64,000 nt of DNA, taken from positions 186,001 through 250,000 of the forward strand of contig NZ_LKAQ01000001.1 of assembly GCF_001874525.1 (NCBI RefSeq), read 5' to 3'. The stretch comes from Pseudodesulfovibrio hydrargyri (GTDB lineage Bacteria > Desulfobacterota > Desulfovibrionia > Desulfovibrionales > Desulfovibrionaceae). Below are positions 9,659-19,373 of this stretch, one piece after another. Position numbers and translations under genes: made by a program. A model generated the notes under the pieces. That model ran no database searches. It was given only the letters and a program-made list of their open reading frames with translations, and was not told where the DNA came from. The first letter of the stretch is position 1. Every line of letters starts with the position of its first letter.

Positions 9659-9674
9659 TGGTTCGGGTTTTGCA
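9659..9674 (+). promoter_or_regulatory. Possible sigma-54 promoter before fliR
   Basis: TGGTTCGGGTTTTGCA matches the sigma-54 pattern TGGCACG-N4-TTGCA at all but two fixed positions, with the GG-N10-GC spacing intact. Sigma-54 often drives flagellar genes. The match ends only 11 bases before the fliR ATG, so transcription would begin almost at the start codon. That would make the message leaderless or mean the match is accidental. Confidence 0.35.
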
Positions 9675-9685
9675 GTGAGCGGGTA

Positions 9686-10474
9686 ATGGATATCTTCGGC
9701 TTCACCCCGAGCGACATGCTCAGCTATTTCCTGACGCTGTTCCGGATCAGCGTCGTGCTCTTCCTGCTGCCCTTTTTCGGCGGGCAATCCATCCCCAGGA
9801 CGGTCAAGGCCGCACTGATGCTGGTCCTGTCCATGGCGCTCTGGCCGCAGCTTTCCTTCCCGGCCGCAATGATGCCCACGGGCTGGAACATCGTCATCAT
9901 GTTCATCGGCGAGCTGCTCCTCGGCCTGATCCTCGGCATGCTCGTCAATTTTCTGTTCGCCGCGGTCCAGCTGGGCGGCCAGATCATCGGTTTCCAGATG
10001 GGGTTCGCCATGGTCAACGTGGTCGACCCGATCACCGGCACCAGCAACGCGGTCTCTGCCCACTTCCTGTACATGTGCACCATGCTGACCTTTCTGGTCC
10101 TCAACGGCCACCTCTATCTGCTCCAGGCCGTGGGAACGACCTTCCAGTACATCCCGCCGGGCACCCTGCTGCTCCAGCCAGAATTGGCCAACGACATCTT
10201 CCAGTTCTCCAACCTGATGTTCACCCTGGCCATCAAGATCGCGGCCCCGGTCATGGCCGCCCTGTTCCTGGTGGACCTCGCCCTGGCCCTGATCTCGCGG
10301 GCCGCGCCCCAGATGCACGTGCTCGTCCTCGGTTTCCCCATCAAGATCACCGTGGGCTTCTTCTTCCTCGGCTTCATCTTCTCCATCATGTCCCTGTACG
10401 TGGGCGATTTCCTGGCCGGGTTGAACAACATGTTCGAAAACGTCATGAAATTCGGGACCTCCGTCATCCCGTAG
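9686..10474 (+). CDS. fliR: Flagellar export gate protein FliR
   Basis: FliR is a core membrane component of the flagellar type III export gate together with FliP and FliQ. The 262-residue protein has about six hydrophobic segments and the family pattern of an amphipathic N-terminus (FGFTPSDMLSYFLTLFRIS) and a central GFQMGFAMVNVVDP block. flhB follows after eight bases. This gene opens the flagellar run; fliP and fliQ are not in the window. Confidence 0.93.
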   Translation: MDIFGFTPSDMLSYFLTLFRISVVLFLLPFFGGQSIPRTVKAALMLVLSMALWPQLSFPAAMMPTGWNIVIMFIGELLLGLILGMLVNFLFAAVQLGGQIIGFQMGFAMVNVVDPITGTSNAVSAHFLYMCTMLTFLVLNGHLYLLQAVGTTFQYIPPGTLLLQPELANDIFQFSNLMFTLAIKIAAPVMAALFLVDLALALISRAAPQMHVLVLGFPIKITVGFFFLGFIFSIMSLYVGDFLAGLNNMFENVMKFGTSVIP

Positions 10475-10482
10475 GAACTGCC

Positions 10483-11553
10483 ATGATCGGCCAGGAAGAT
10501 CCAAGTAAAACCGAAAGCGCCACCCAAAAACGGCGCGAGAAGCAACGCAAGGAAGGCAACGTCGCCAAGGGGCAGGAAATCCCCAAGGTCATGAGCCTGC
10601 TCTCCGGGGTCCTTGTCCTGCGCTTCATGATCGGCTTCTACAACGACCAGTTCACCGAGATATACCGCTGGACCTTTCTCGAAGCCATCAACTTCAATGT
10701 CGACAAGCCAATGGCCTACGCCCTGTTCACCTGGGGAGTCCAGAAGATGGCCCTGCTGGTGGTGCCGTTCATGGTGGTCATCGCCTTCGTGGCCTTCCTT
10801 ACCATGCGACTGCAGGTCGGCTCGCTGTGGACCACCAAGCCTCTGGAGCCCAAGTTCGGCAAACTCTTCAACATCATGGGCGGCATCAAGAAGCTCATGA
10901 TCAGCCCGGACGCCCTGCTCAAGCTGGTCAAGAGCCTGCTCCAGGCCATGGCCGTGGCCATCGCCCCGTACATCGTCATCAGGCAGGAGCTGCCCAACCT
11001 GCTCCCCCTGTTTCACGCCAACGTCCAGGGGATCATCTCCTTCATCCTCGCCGTGGGCTACAAGATGGTCTGCTACGCGCTGATCCCCATGTTCATCATC
11101 GCCGTGGCCGACCTCGTGTACGAGCGCTGGAACTACGAGGAGCAGATCAAGATGACCAAGGACGAGATCAAGGACGAGCGCAAGCAGGCGGAAGGCGATC
11201 CCAAGGTCAAACAGCAACAGCGCCAGAAGATGATGCAGGTCATGGCCTCACGCATGTTCCAGGACATCCCCAAGGCGGACGTGGTCATCACCAACCCGAC
11301 CCACTACGCCGTGGCCCTGCAGTACGATCCGCTCCAGGCCCCGGCTCCCCTGGTCCTGGCCAAGGGCGTGAACAAGGTTGCCGAACGAATCAAGGAAGTT
11401 GCGCGGGAACATTCCATCCCCATCGAAGAAAACCGCCCCTTGGCACAGGCTTTGTATAAGCAGGTGGAGATCGGAGAAACCATCCCGGAGGAACTGTTTC
11501 AGGCCGTGGCCGCCATCCTGGCAAAGCTGGAGAAATTCAAGCATCGCCGGTAG
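10483..11553 (+). CDS. flhB: Flagellar export switch protein FlhB
   Basis: FlhB sets the substrate specificity of the flagellar export apparatus. The 356-residue protein has a basic N-terminal tail, four membrane segments and a cytoplasmic domain carrying the autocleavage motif NPTH at residues 271-274. The frame is open far upstream, but ATG 10483 gives the standard N-terminus with the basic TQKRREKQRKEG segment. It lies eight bases after fliR and 61 bases before flhA. Confidence 0.95.
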   Translation: MIGQEDPSKTESATQKRREKQRKEGNVAKGQEIPKVMSLLSGVLVLRFMIGFYNDQFTEIYRWTFLEAINFNVDKPMAYALFTWGVQKMALLVVPFMVVIAFVAFLTMRLQVGSLWTTKPLEPKFGKLFNIMGGIKKLMISPDALLKLVKSLLQAMAVAIAPYIVIRQELPNLLPLFHANVQGIISFILAVGYKMVCYALIPMFIIAVADLVYERWNYEEQIKMTKDEIKDERKQAEGDPKVKQQQRQKMMQVMASRMFQDIPKADVVITNPTHYAVALQYDPLQAPAPLVLAKGVNKVAERIKEVAREHSIPIEENRPLAQALYKQVEIGETIPEELFQAVAAILAKLEKFKHRR

Positions 11554-11614
11554 TTGCAAAGCCTGACACCCTCCCAGGAATCCACAGCCCAACCGTCCGA
11601 GAGGTGTCAAAAAC

Positions 11615-13714
11615 ATGGCCCAGCCTTCCGCCAAGACCGTAATTCCGAAAATAGACTACACCAAGTTCGCCAAACAGGGCGACGTGCTTCTCGCGGGCGG
11701 CGTGGTGGTCATCCTCTTCGTGATGCTCATCCCCCTGCCGACTCCGTTCATCGACTTCATGCTCTCGGTCTCCATCTCGCTCGGTCTGGTCATCCTGGTC
11801 ACGTCCATGTTCATGACCTCGCCGCTCGAATTTTCCATCTTCCCATCGCTGCTGCTGGTCACCACCCTGCTCCGCCTGGCCCTGAACGTGGCCACCACCC
11901 GCGCCATCCTGCTGCACGGCGACGAGGGCACCTCGGCCGCGGGATCGGTCATCCAAAGTTTCGGCGAGTTCGTGGTCGGGGGCAACTACGTCATCGGCAT
12001 CGTCATCTTCATGATTCTGTTCATCCTGAACAAGACCGTCATCGTCACCGGTACCACCCGCATCGCCGAGGTGGCCGCCCGATTCACCTTGGACGCCATG
12101 CCCGGCAAGCAGATGGCCATCGAGGCGGACCTCAACGCCGGGCTCATCGACGAGGAGCAGGCCACCAAGCAGCGCGAAAACCTGCGCCGCGAGGCCGACT
12201 TCTACGGTGCCATGGACGGTGCGGGCAAGTTCGTTTCCGGAGACGTCAAGGCAGGCCTGATGATCACGGCCATCAACATCATCGGCGGTTTCCTCATCGG
12301 CGTGCTGCAAAAGGACATGCAGTGGATGGACGCGGCCCACACCTACACCCTGCTGACCATCGGCGACGGCCTGGTGGCCACCATCCCCTCGCTGATCATC
12401 TCCACCTCGGCGGGCATCATCGTTTCCCGTGCGGCCGCCGAGGCCAAGATGGGCGAGGAATTCATCGGCCAACTCTCCTTCCACCATCGTGCGCTCAAGC
12501 TCGTGTCCGGCATCCTGGTCATCTTCGGCATCGTGCCGGGCATGCCGACCATCCCGTTCCTGACCCTGGCCGCCATAGTCTTCACCGTGGGCCAGATTTC
12601 CTCCAAACAACAGCACAACCTTGTCGTTGAGCAAGAGGAAAAGGAACAGGGGCAGCCTTCCACCCTGGACACCCCGGAAGAGGTTCAGGCCCTGCTTCCG
12701 CTGGACCAGCTGGAACTGGAGGTGGGTTACGGGCTCATCCCGCTGGTGGACGAGGAGCAAAGCGGCAACCTGCTCTCGCGTATCCGGTCCATCCGCCGCC
12801 AGTTCGCCCTGGACATGGGCGTGGTCGTCCCGTCCCTGCACCTGCGCGACAACCTCCAGCTCAAGCCGGGCGAATACCGCGTGCTCATCAAGGGCAACCC
12901 GGTGGCCAGCGCCGAGCTGCTCATCGACCACTACCTGGCCATGGACCCGGGCGACGCCAAGCAGCGCATCGAGGGCGTGGAGACCGTGGAACCCGCCTTC
13001 AATCTCCCGGCCGTATGGATTCCCGAGGCCCAGAAGGAGGAGGCAATGCTGGCGGGCTACACCGTGGTCGACCCGTCCACGGTCATCGCCACCCACCTGA
13101 CCGAGGTCTTCCGGCGCAACCTGCACGAATTCCTCGGCCGCCAGGAGACCCAGGAACTGCTCGACAACTTGTCCAAACGCGCGCCCAAGGCCGTGGAATC
13201 CCTGGTGCCCGGAGTGCTCAGCCTCGGCGGGGTGCAGAAGGTCCTTCAGGGGCTGGTCCAGGAGAACGTGTCCATCCGCGACCTGCTGACCATCGTCGAG
13301 ACCCTGGCCGACTACGGCGTGGCCACCCAGGACCCGACCCAGCTCACGGAATACGTCCGCGCCCGCATGGGCCGGACCATCGTCAAGCCGTATATCGGGG
13401 ACAACGGGGTCCTGCCCATCATCACCCTGAACCCGCAGATCGACGAAATCCTGAACGGCGCCATGCGCCCGGCCGAACAGGGAGGCTATCTGGCCCTGGA
13501 ACCGGGCGTGGCCCAACAGATCATCCAGGCCATCAACCGCTCCACCGAGGACGCCATGGTGGCCGACGGCCAGCCCATCCTGCTGGTCACCCCGCAGATC
13601 CGGTCGCAGCTGGCCCAGCTCCTGACCCGGTTCATCCCCACCCTGCCGGTCATCTCGCAGGCCGAGATTCCGGCGGACGTCAAAATTCAGTCGGTCGCAA
13701 CCGTCGAACTCTAG
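11615..13714 (+). CDS. flhA: Flagellar export gate protein FlhA
   Basis: FlhA is the large export-gate subunit that forms the nonameric cytoplasmic ring receiving chaperone-substrate complexes. The 699-residue protein has about eight N-terminal membrane segments (residues 20-340) with the conserved FHIPEP-family block around RFTLDAMPGKQMAIEADLNAG, and then the soluble C-domain. It is flanked closely by flhB and flhF, the classic order. Length and motifs are normal. Confidence 0.96.
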   Translation: MAQPSAKTVIPKIDYTKFAKQGDVLLAGGVVVILFVMLIPLPTPFIDFMLSVSISLGLVILVTSMFMTSPLEFSIFPSLLLVTTLLRLALNVATTRAILLHGDEGTSAAGSVIQSFGEFVVGGNYVIGIVIFMILFILNKTVIVTGTTRIAEVAARFTLDAMPGKQMAIEADLNAGLIDEEQATKQRENLRREADFYGAMDGAGKFVSGDVKAGLMITAINIIGGFLIGVLQKDMQWMDAAHTYTLLTIGDGLVATIPSLIISTSAGIIVSRAAAEAKMGEEFIGQLSFHHRALKLVSGILVIFGIVPGMPTIPFLTLAAIVFTVGQISSKQQHNLVVEQEEKEQGQPSTLDTPEEVQALLPLDQLELEVGYGLIPLVDEEQSGNLLSRIRSIRRQFALDMGVVVPSLHLRDNLQLKPGEYRVLIKGNPVASAELLIDHYLAMDPGDAKQRIEGVETVEPAFNLPAVWIPEAQKEEAMLAGYTVVDPSTVIATHLTEVFRRNLHEFLGRQETQELLDNLSKRAPKAVESLVPGVLSLGGVQKVLQGLVQENVSIRDLLTIVETLADYGVATQDPTQLTEYVRARMGRTIVKPYIGDNGVLPIITLNPQIDEILNGAMRPAEQGGYLALEPGVAQQIIQAINRSTEDAMVADGQPILLVTPQIRSQLAQLLTRFIPTLPVISQAEIPADVKIQSVATVEL

Positions 13715-13723
13715 GACCAGATT

Positions 13724-14803
13724 ATGAGAATGAAGACTTACCGGGCCGCCACGTCCACGGCCGCATTCGCCAAGGTCAAATCCGAACTCGGCGACGAGGC
13801 CGTGATCCTGTCCAACAAGACCGTCACCGAAAACGGCTGCAAATGCTGCGAGATCGTGGCCGCGGTGGACAACCAGCCCGCACGGCCCGCACGCCCGCAG
13901 CAAGATACCAAGGAAGGCGTGGTCGACGCCGCCCTGCGCGACTCGGTGGGCTGGCAGCGCGAGTGGAGCCAGATCAAAGGGCAGATCATGGCCCTGATGA
14001 AGCCGCAGATGGACCCGGCCCGCCTCTCGCCCAAGCAGCGCGTGGCCCTGGAGTACCTGGAGCGCGAGGAAGTGGACGAGCGCGTCCTGACCCACGTGTA
14101 CTGCACCATGCGCGAAACCGAGAACTGCCCGGTCATGACCGCCCTGGACCCGCTGCTCAAGGCCACGCCGTTCACGTCCGGGACCTGGACCAACACCTTT
14201 CACGCCTTTGCCGGCCCCGGCGGGGCGGGCAAGACCTCGAGCCTGGTGCGCCTGGCCCTGCGCATGAAAAAGGAGCGTCCCGGCATGCGCCTGTGCCTTG
14301 CCACGGCCGACGGCGGCCGGGGCAAGGGACGCCTGATCCTCAAGCATTACGCCGAACTGAGCGGCCTGGCCTTCCGCGAGATCATCACCCGCGAGGACTT
14401 CGCCCTGCTCCGGGACGAGGCCCGGCAATTCGACATGATCCTCATCGACCTGCCCGGCCTGTCCGGCCGGACGACCCTGGAGGAATGGTCGCGGCTGTAC
14501 GGCCTGGACGAGTGCCCGGACCTGTCCATCCACCTGGTCATGAACCCCTATTACAGCAAGGGCCAGTTCGAGCGGTTCATGGACAAATATAAAAGTGAAC
14601 AACTAGCCAGCGTTATCTGGACGAAACTCGATGAAGCCTGTACATTCGGGTCAATATTGAACATGGCGTTCGCAGGCGGGCTGCCGGTGTCCGCGCTTTC
14701 CTACGGACCCGGCCTGAAAAACAGCATCAGCCCGGCCACGGAAGAGATGATCTGGCGACTGATGTTCATGCGCAGACTGCCCGACGGCAACACGCAACCC
14801 TAA
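13724..14803 (+). CDS. flhF: Flagellar SRP-type GTPase FlhF
   Basis: FlhF is a GTPase of the SRP/SRalpha family that sets where, and in what number, polar flagella are built. The protein has the short N-terminal B domain ([11 protein letters not shown]), a helical N domain and a G domain with the P loop GPGGAGKTS, and is 359 residues long. It starts ten bases after flhA and is followed by flhG, its usual partner that restrains its GTPase cycle. The pair predicts polar flagellation in this organism. Confidence 0.92.
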   Translation: MRMKTYRAATSTAAFAKVKSELGDEAVILSNKTVTENGCKCCEIVAAVDNQPARPARPQQDTKEGVVDAALRDSVGWQREWSQIKGQIMALMKPQMDPARLSPKQRVALEYLEREEVDERVLTHVYCTMRETENCPVMTALDPLLKATPFTSGTWTNTFHAFAGPGGAGKTSSLVRLALRMKKERPGMRLCLATADGGRGKGRLILKHYAELSGLAFREIITREDFALLRDEARQFDMILIDLPGLSGRTTLEEWSRLYGLDECPDLSIHLVMNPYYSKGQFERFMDKYKSEQLASVIWTKLDEACTFGSILNMAFAGGLPVSALSYGPGLKNSISPATEEMIWRLMFMRRLPDGNTQP

Positions 14804-14820
14804 GGAGCGCGACACACGTT

Positions 14821-15648
14821 ATGAGTTCGAATCTTCCCCTGGTCCTCTCCGTCACCTCCGGCAAGGGAGGCGTCGGCAAGACCAACATGTCGGTCAACCT
14901 GGCCTATTCCCTGAGCGCCGCGGGCAAGAAGGTCGTCCTTCTGGACGCCGACCTCGGGCTGGCCAACGTGGACGTCATCCTCGGGCTTGCGCCCCAACAC
15001 AATCTCTTCCACCTGTTCCACGAGGAAATGACCCTGGACCGCATCCTGTTCGACACCCCCTACGGCTTTCGCATCCTCCCGGCCTCGTCGGGCGTCAGCG
15101 ACATGGTCAACCTGGACAAGGGCCAGAAGCTCGACCTCCTGGACGCCATGGACTCCCTGGAGGATAGCGTGGACTACCTCATCGTGGACACGGGCGCGGG
15201 CATCAACGACAATGTCCTCTACTTCAACCTGGCCGTGCAGGAGAGGCTGCTGATCATCACCCCGGAACCCACCTCCCTGACCGACGCCTACGCGCTGATC
15301 AAGGTACTCAAGCTGCACCACGGGGTGGAGAAGTTCCGAGTGTTGGTGAACATGGTCAAGGACGTGAGCATGGCCCGCGAGGTCTACCTCAAACTCCTGA
15401 ACGCCTGCGACCACTTCCTCGACGGTATTTCGCTCGACCTGGTCGGCTTCGTGCCGTATGACCAGAACGTGCGCAACTCGGTCATCGCGCAGACCCCGTT
15501 CTGTCACAAGTTTCCCAAGACCCCGGCCAGCGTGGCTGTCCGGCAGACGGCCCAGAAGGTCAAAAACTGGCAAGTAACCCCCAACACCGATGGCAATATT
15601 AAATTCTTCTGGAAAAAACTCCTCTTCCAGGAACGATCCGTGGCTTGA
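14821..15648 (+). CDS. flhG: MinD-like ATPase FlhG (FleN/YlxH)
   Basis: This ParA/MinD-family ATPase controls flagellar number together with FlhF. The deviant Walker A motif GKGGVGKT lies at residues 14-21 and is followed by the [13 protein letters not shown] switch block. At 275 residues it matches the family length. Its end overlaps the proposed start of fliA by 59 bases, so expression of the regulator and the sigma factor is probably coupled. Confidence 0.93.
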   Translation: MSSNLPLVLSVTSGKGGVGKTNMSVNLAYSLSAAGKKVVLLDADLGLANVDVILGLAPQHNLFHLFHEEMTLDRILFDTPYGFRILPASSGVSDMVNLDKGQKLDLLDAMDSLEDSVDYLIVDTGAGINDNVLYFNLAVQERLLIITPEPTSLTDAYALIKVLKLHHGVEKFRVLVNMVKDVSMAREVYLKLLNACDHFLDGISLDLVGFVPYDQNVRNSVIAQTPFCHKFPKTPASVAVRQTAQKVKNWQVTPNTDGNIKFFWKKLLFQERSVA

Positions 15649-16375
15649 GCTGGAACAGGGCGTCAAGCGCTGGGACGATTTTTCGCCGAGGGACCGGGAA
15701 AACATCGTCCGCTACTATGCGCCCAAAATCCGGATTCTGGCGCTGCGGCTCAAGGCGAAGCTGCCCCAGAGCGTTGAGCTCAACGAGCTCATCAGCGCGG
15801 GCAGCCTCGGCCTTTTGGACGCCCTCGGGAAGTTCAACCCGGAGTTGGGGATCAAGTTCGACACCTACTCGGAGAACCGCATCAAGGGCGCCATGCTCGA
15901 CGAGCTCCGGCGCATGGACTGGTTCTCCAGAGGGCTCAGGCAGAAGGTCAAGGTGCTCGAGGACTCCATGCGCCAGATCGAGCACGAGACCGGCTCCCCG
16001 GCCACCACGGAGCAGCTCTGCGAACACACCGGCATGACCGACAAAGAGGTCCAGCAGGGACTCGAGGCCCTGAACAATCAGGTCTGTCTCAGCCTCGACA
16101 CCTTTCAGGAAAACCTCATCGGCCAGAAGAAGATGACCGACAACGAACCATTCCAGTCGGCCGCCTTTCAGGAGATTGTTGACAAAGTAGCCAATCTCAT
16201 TGAAGAATTGACGCCGAGAGAAAAATTGGTCATATCTCTGTATTACGGAGAGGAACTGAACATGAAGGAGACGGCCGAGGTTATGGACATAACCGAGGGA
16301 CGCGTCTCGCAGCTCCACTCCCAAGCATTGAATAAATTAAGAAAAACGTTCAGAGCTCGTTATGAAAACGAGTAG
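15590..16375 (+). CDS. fliA: RNA polymerase sigma factor FliA (sigma-28)
   Basis: This 261-residue sigma-70-family protein has region 2 ([17 protein letters not shown]), region 3 ([17 protein letters not shown]) and region 4 ([21 protein letters not shown] with a helix-turn-helix near the end). It directs transcription of late flagellar genes. ATG 15590 lies inside flhG and has no obvious ribosome site, so it may depend on translational coupling; no later start is convincing. A site of the type it recognises is present at 56558-56584. Confidence 0.92.
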   Translation: MAILNSSGKNSSSRNDPWLELEQGVKRWDDFSPRDRENIVRYYAPKIRILALRLKAKLPQSVELNELISAGSLGLLDALGKFNPELGIKFDTYSENRIKGAMLDELRRMDWFSRGLRQKVKVLEDSMRQIEHETGSPATTEQLCEHTGMTDKEVQQGLEALNNQVCLSLDTFQENLIGQKKMTDNEPFQSAAFQEIVDKVANLIEELTPREKLVISLYYGEELNMKETAEVMDITEGRVSQLHSQALNKLRKTFRARYENE

Positions 16376-16398
16376 CACTCATGTAAAGGAGACTTTCG

Positions 16399-16779
16399 AT
16401 GGGTTATAATACCAACATGCGCGTCCTGGTTGTTGACGATTTCTCCACCATGCGTAAAATCATCAAAAACATCCTGCGCCAGCTGGGTTTCAACAACATC
16501 GTCGAGGCCGACGACGGCTCCACCGCCTGGGAAGTGCTCAACAAGGACAACATCGATTTCATCGTCTCCGACTGGAACATGCCCACCATGTCCGGCATAG
16601 ACCTGCTCCGCAAGGTGCGCGCCAGCGAGGAATACGCGGACATCCCCTTCCTGATGGTCACCGCCGAGGCCCAGCAGGAGAACATCATCGAGGCCGTGCA
16701 GGCCAAGGTGTCCAACTACATCGTCAAGCCGTTCACTCCCGAAACACTGGGCCAGAAGATCGACAAAATCTTCGCCTAA
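16399..16779 (+). CDS. cheY: CheY-like single-domain response regulator
   Basis: This is a 126-residue receiver domain with the acidic pair Asp13-Asp14, phospho-acceptor Asp58 (SDWNMP), the conserved Thr in MVTAEA and the Lys in VKPFTP, with no output domain. This is the chemotaxis CheY architecture: the phosphorylated form binds the flagellar motor switch. Its place directly after fliA and before fliL supports a motility role. AAGGAGA precedes the ATG. Confidence 0.92.
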   Translation: MGYNTNMRVLVVDDFSTMRKIIKNILRQLGFNNIVEADDGSTAWEVLNKDNIDFIVSDWNMPTMSGIDLLRKVRASEEYADIPFLMVTAEAQQENIIEAVQAKVSNYIVKPFTPETLGQKIDKIFA

Positions 16780-16806
16780 ACCACCGTTGCCGTTTAGGCG
16801 TATGCC

Positions 16807-17508
16807 ATGGTCCTGCTCGTTCCGGATGATGCCGAAGATGTAACCGACGCTCCCGCCGAGCGGAAAGCGGAGTTGGACGACGCGGCCGCGAGCAAGGCCA
16901 CCCAGAAGGTCGATCTCGACCTCGACGACGCCCCGTTCCTCGAAGACGAGGACGAGGAAGAGGATATCGAGGAGGTTGAGAGCGAGACTCCGTTCTTGAC
17001 CGAGGACGAAGGCAAGCCCAAACCGGGTCTGGTCGCCCTGCTCAAGAACAAATTCGTGCTCATGGGCCTGGGCGTCATCCTGCTCCTGCTGGTCGTCATC
17101 ATCATCCTCCTGCTGCGCGAACCCGAGGCGCCGCCACCGCCGCCACCGCCGCCGGTCGAGCAACCGGCCATCCCGGAACCGCCGCCCGAGGTTCCGGAGA
17201 CGCCCCAGATCATCATCAAGCTCGATCCGTTCCTCATCGAACAGACGGACGCGGCGGGCAAGATCCGCTTCCTCGAGGTCAGCATCCTCCTGTCTACCGA
17301 GGACGACGGCTTGGCCCGGCAGTTCAAGCAGGAGACGTTTGCCGTCCGCAACGCCCTGTACTATTATCTCAAGAATAAGGATTTGCAGTTTTTGTCCGAT
17401 AAGGAGAACAGCGAGAAGCTGAAAAGGGAACTGCTGGTCATCATCAACCAATACATGGGGTTCGGCCAGTTCGATACGTTGATGTTCGAACAATATCTTG
17501 TGAGGTGA
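16807..17508 (+). CDS. fliL: FliL-like flagellar basal body-associated protein
   Basis: The protein has a long acidic N-terminal region (about 1-75), one membrane segment (about 76-100), a run of eight prolines in a linker, and a C-terminal FliL-type periplasmic domain (IIKLDPFLIEQ onward). FliL sits at the motor and stabilises stators. At 233 residues it is longer than typical FliL because of the acidic cytoplasmic extension. It lies between cheY and the small gene at 17512. Confidence 0.85.
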   Translation: MVLLVPDDAEDVTDAPAERKAELDDAAASKATQKVDLDLDDAPFLEDEDEEEDIEEVESETPFLTEDEGKPKPGLVALLKNKFVLMGLGVILLLLVVIIILLLREPEAPPPPPPPPVEQPAIPEPPPEVPETPQIIIKLDPFLIEQTDAAGKIRFLEVSILLSTEDDGLARQFKQETFAVRNALYYYLKNKDLQFLSDKENSEKLKRELLVIINQYMGFGQFDTLMFEQYLVR

Positions 17509-17511
17509 TCC

Positions 17512-17838
17512 ATGAGCACCACGCCTTTGGACCTGCCCATACTCATTTCCCAACTGCCCTTCGTGCAGAAGATCGCCCATGCGGAAAAGGCCACGCCCGA
17601 GATCAACCAGCAACTCTTCGGTCCGCTGATCCAGGAACAGCTCCGCCAGCGCGAGGGCACGGTCCAGCAGGTCCAGAAGAAGACCGCCACCGATCCCGTG
17701 GACCGCGACGGCCACAACGACCAGCGGCAGGAAGCCGCACCGGACCGGAAGGACCGCGAGCCGGACGGGGACGATCCCGACACCGGGGCCTCCAGCGGCT
17801 CCCCCTGGTCCGGCAACATCGTCAATGTCAAGATCTGA
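17512..17838 (+). CDS. Hypothetical protein in the flagellar operon
   Basis: This 108-residue soluble protein has a predicted helical N-terminal half (LPILISQLPFVQKIAHAEKA) and a highly charged, probably disordered C-terminal half rich in Asp, Arg and Gly. No family is recognised. It starts three bases after fliL and is followed after 18 bases by a membrane protein gene, so it should be cotranscribed with flagellar genes and may be an accessory or assembly factor. That role rests on position only. Confidence 0.65.
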   Translation: MSTTPLDLPILISQLPFVQKIAHAEKATPEINQQLFGPLIQEQLRQREGTVQQVQKKTATDPVDRDGHNDQRQEAAPDRKDREPDGDDPDTGASSGSPWSGNIVNVKI

Positions 17839-17856
17839 CCCAAGGCAAGCCGAATC

Positions 17857-18264
17857 ATGTCCACTCTGCTCATCATGCTCTTCACCATCAGCGAGGTCGT
17901 CCTGCTCGGCGTCGTGATCCTCTTCTTCCTGCGCCTGCGCAAATCCGAGACCCTGCTCTCCGGCCTGCACGCCAAGCAGGAGGAATTCATCAAACGGCTC
18001 CAGTTCAACACCCAGCTGGAAAACGAACTGGTATCCACCTTCGAGCAGCGCCAGCAGGAACTGGTTGCCCTGAACACCCAGTTGGAGAACAAGGCCGCCG
18101 AGCTCAAGAAACTGGTCAAGCTCGCCAACGAGTATGCCAAGTCCCCGCAATTCATGCGTGAAATCATCATCCAGGGACACCGCTCCGGCAAGACCCCGAT
18201 GCAGCTCGCCAAATCCACCGGCCTCGCCTTGGACGAGGTCGAACTGATCATCGACCAGGCCTAG
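17857..18264 (+). CDS. Membrane-anchored coiled-coil protein (DUF6115/SwrB-like)
   Basis: The 135-residue protein has an N-terminal membrane segment (about 5-26), a long coiled coil (about 30-105) and a short C-terminal helix-turn-helix-like block (SGKTPMQLAKSTGLALDEVE). This architecture resembles SwrB/DUF2802/DUF6115 proteins found at the end of flagellar operons, where they support assembly of the export apparatus. Position at the end of this flagellar run agrees. The family assignment is by architecture only. Confidence 0.65.
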   Translation: MSTLLIMLFTISEVVLLGVVILFFLRLRKSETLLSGLHAKQEEFIKRLQFNTQLENELVSTFEQRQQELVALNTQLENKAAELKKLVKLANEYAKSPQFMREIIIQGHRSGKTPMQLAKSTGLALDEVELIIDQA

Positions 18265-18273
18265 GGGCATCCC

Positions 18274-19101
18274 GTGCGCGTCTCGGGTTCAGGCACGGGC
18301 GGCTCCTACAACGGTGGCGGCAGCCGGTCCGACCGGTTCCGCAACCGCCACCGGCCCGGCCAGAAGGTCCGGGGCGTGCTCGTCAAGAACCTCCCGGACT
18401 CCATGGCTTGGGTGGACATCGACGGCGAACGGCTCCTGGCGCAACTCGAAACTGCCCGCCCGGAAGGCAGCCGGCTCCTCTTCCTCGTCCAGCAGCTCGT
18501 CCCGCGGATCATCCTCAAGGAACTGACCGGCGAGGCCCACGGCAACGCGGCAACCGCCCTCACCCGGGTCAGCGACTTCGACTCGGCCCGCACCCTGTTC
18601 GAAAACCGGTTCCGCCCCGTACTCCACGAGGCCGGTTTGCTTGGTAGCCCCCTGCCCCTGCCCGGTTTCCTCGCTTTGCTGGCCGCCGACCCTTTGCTCC
18701 ACGCCGCCTACCAGGACGCCGCAAACTGCGCCAACCCCTTGTCCGGAGCCCTCCGGGACGCCGACAAAGGCACCCTCAGCTACCAGCCCTGGCTCGCGCC
18801 CACCGGACGGCGGCAGGCCACCATCATGCGCCACGCCCAGGCCGACTCGCAACTCACCGAAATCCTTGTCGAGTTCGACCACGCGCGCATGGGCCTCACC
18901 CGCGTCCAATTCCTGCGCAAGGCCGAAACCCTGTCCTGCCGTGTTCAGCTCCAACATCCCGAACACGCCCAATCCCTCTCGCGCTATCTCGACTCCCGCC
19001 AACACCCCGGCAGCCCTTTTCAGATCCGACACCTCGGCGTGGGCAAACTCCCCCGAACCAGCCACAGCGGCATCCTCGCCGAATTATTGTTCAAGAGATA
19101 A
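18274..19101 (+). CDS. Flagellar operon protein with FliK-like C-terminus
   Basis: This 275-residue soluble protein appears to start at GTG 18274, nine bases after the previous gene. The N-terminus is Gly/Ser/Arg-rich; a central segment (about 30-85) resembles a small beta domain. The C-terminal 80 residues (EILVEFDHARMGLTRVQF onward) follow the pattern of the FliK hook-length control domain. It closes the flagellar run. If related to FliK, it would be secreted and act on FlhB. The similarity is weak and judged by eye. Confidence 0.55.
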   Translation: MRVSGSGTGGSYNGGGSRSDRFRNRHRPGQKVRGVLVKNLPDSMAWVDIDGERLLAQLETARPEGSRLLFLVQQLVPRIILKELTGEAHGNAATALTRVSDFDSARTLFENRFRPVLHEAGLLGSPLPLPGFLALLAADPLLHAAYQDAANCANPLSGALRDADKGTLSYQPWLAPTGRRQATIMRHAQADSQLTEILVEFDHARMGLTRVQFLRKAETLSCRVQLQHPEHAQSLSRYLDSRQHPGSPFQIRHLGVGKLPRTSHSGILAELLFKR

Positions 19102-19105
19102 AGGC

Positions 19106-19301
19106 GCCTCCCCTTTCCCTCCTAAACTTTTGATGCCGCATCGCGGGGTGTGGGCCTATGGGGTGGTCCTTTTCGCCACAGCTCAAGACGCCGCCCTATT
19201 CCCTTCGCCGCAGCCGGCACAAAAGGTTTGGGAGGATCCAGGGAACCCTTTTCAAAGGGTTTCCTGGCGGGGTCCGGGGCAGCGCCCCGGCCGCCGGAGG
19301 C
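19106..19301. repeat. Intergenic repeat, family 2, split copy
   Basis: This 272-base gap between genes holds pieces shared with 57806-57945. About 19110-19160, read on the minus strand, matches the block CACCCCGCG...GTTTAGGAGGG; 19235-19268 is the palindrome GGGAACCCTTTTCAAAGGGTT with flanking arms; and CGCCGGAGGCA follows at 19290-19300. No credible coding frame is present, and the stretch ends at the terminator at 19314. Confidence 0.6.
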
Positions 19302-19313
19302 ATCCCGAGGCCA

Positions 19314-19345
19314 CAAAAAAAGCCCGCCTGGCGGCGGGCTTTTTG
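19314..19345. terminator. Bidirectional terminator between flagellar run and lpxC
   Basis: The stem AGCCCGCC pairs with GGCGGGCT around a four-base loop, with an A run on the left and a T run on the right. It serves the convergent ends of the plus-strand flagellar operon and the minus-strand lpxC gene. Confidence 0.85.
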
Positions 19346-19373
19346 TTGGCCTCGTAGACTTGTAGGCTGACGC

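Noticed and set aside
11537..14602. A 1,021-codon open frame antisense to flhA and flhF
   Set aside because: It is the mirror of GC-rich coding sequence, rich in Gly, Asp, His and Val with no domain; the plus-strand genes are certain.
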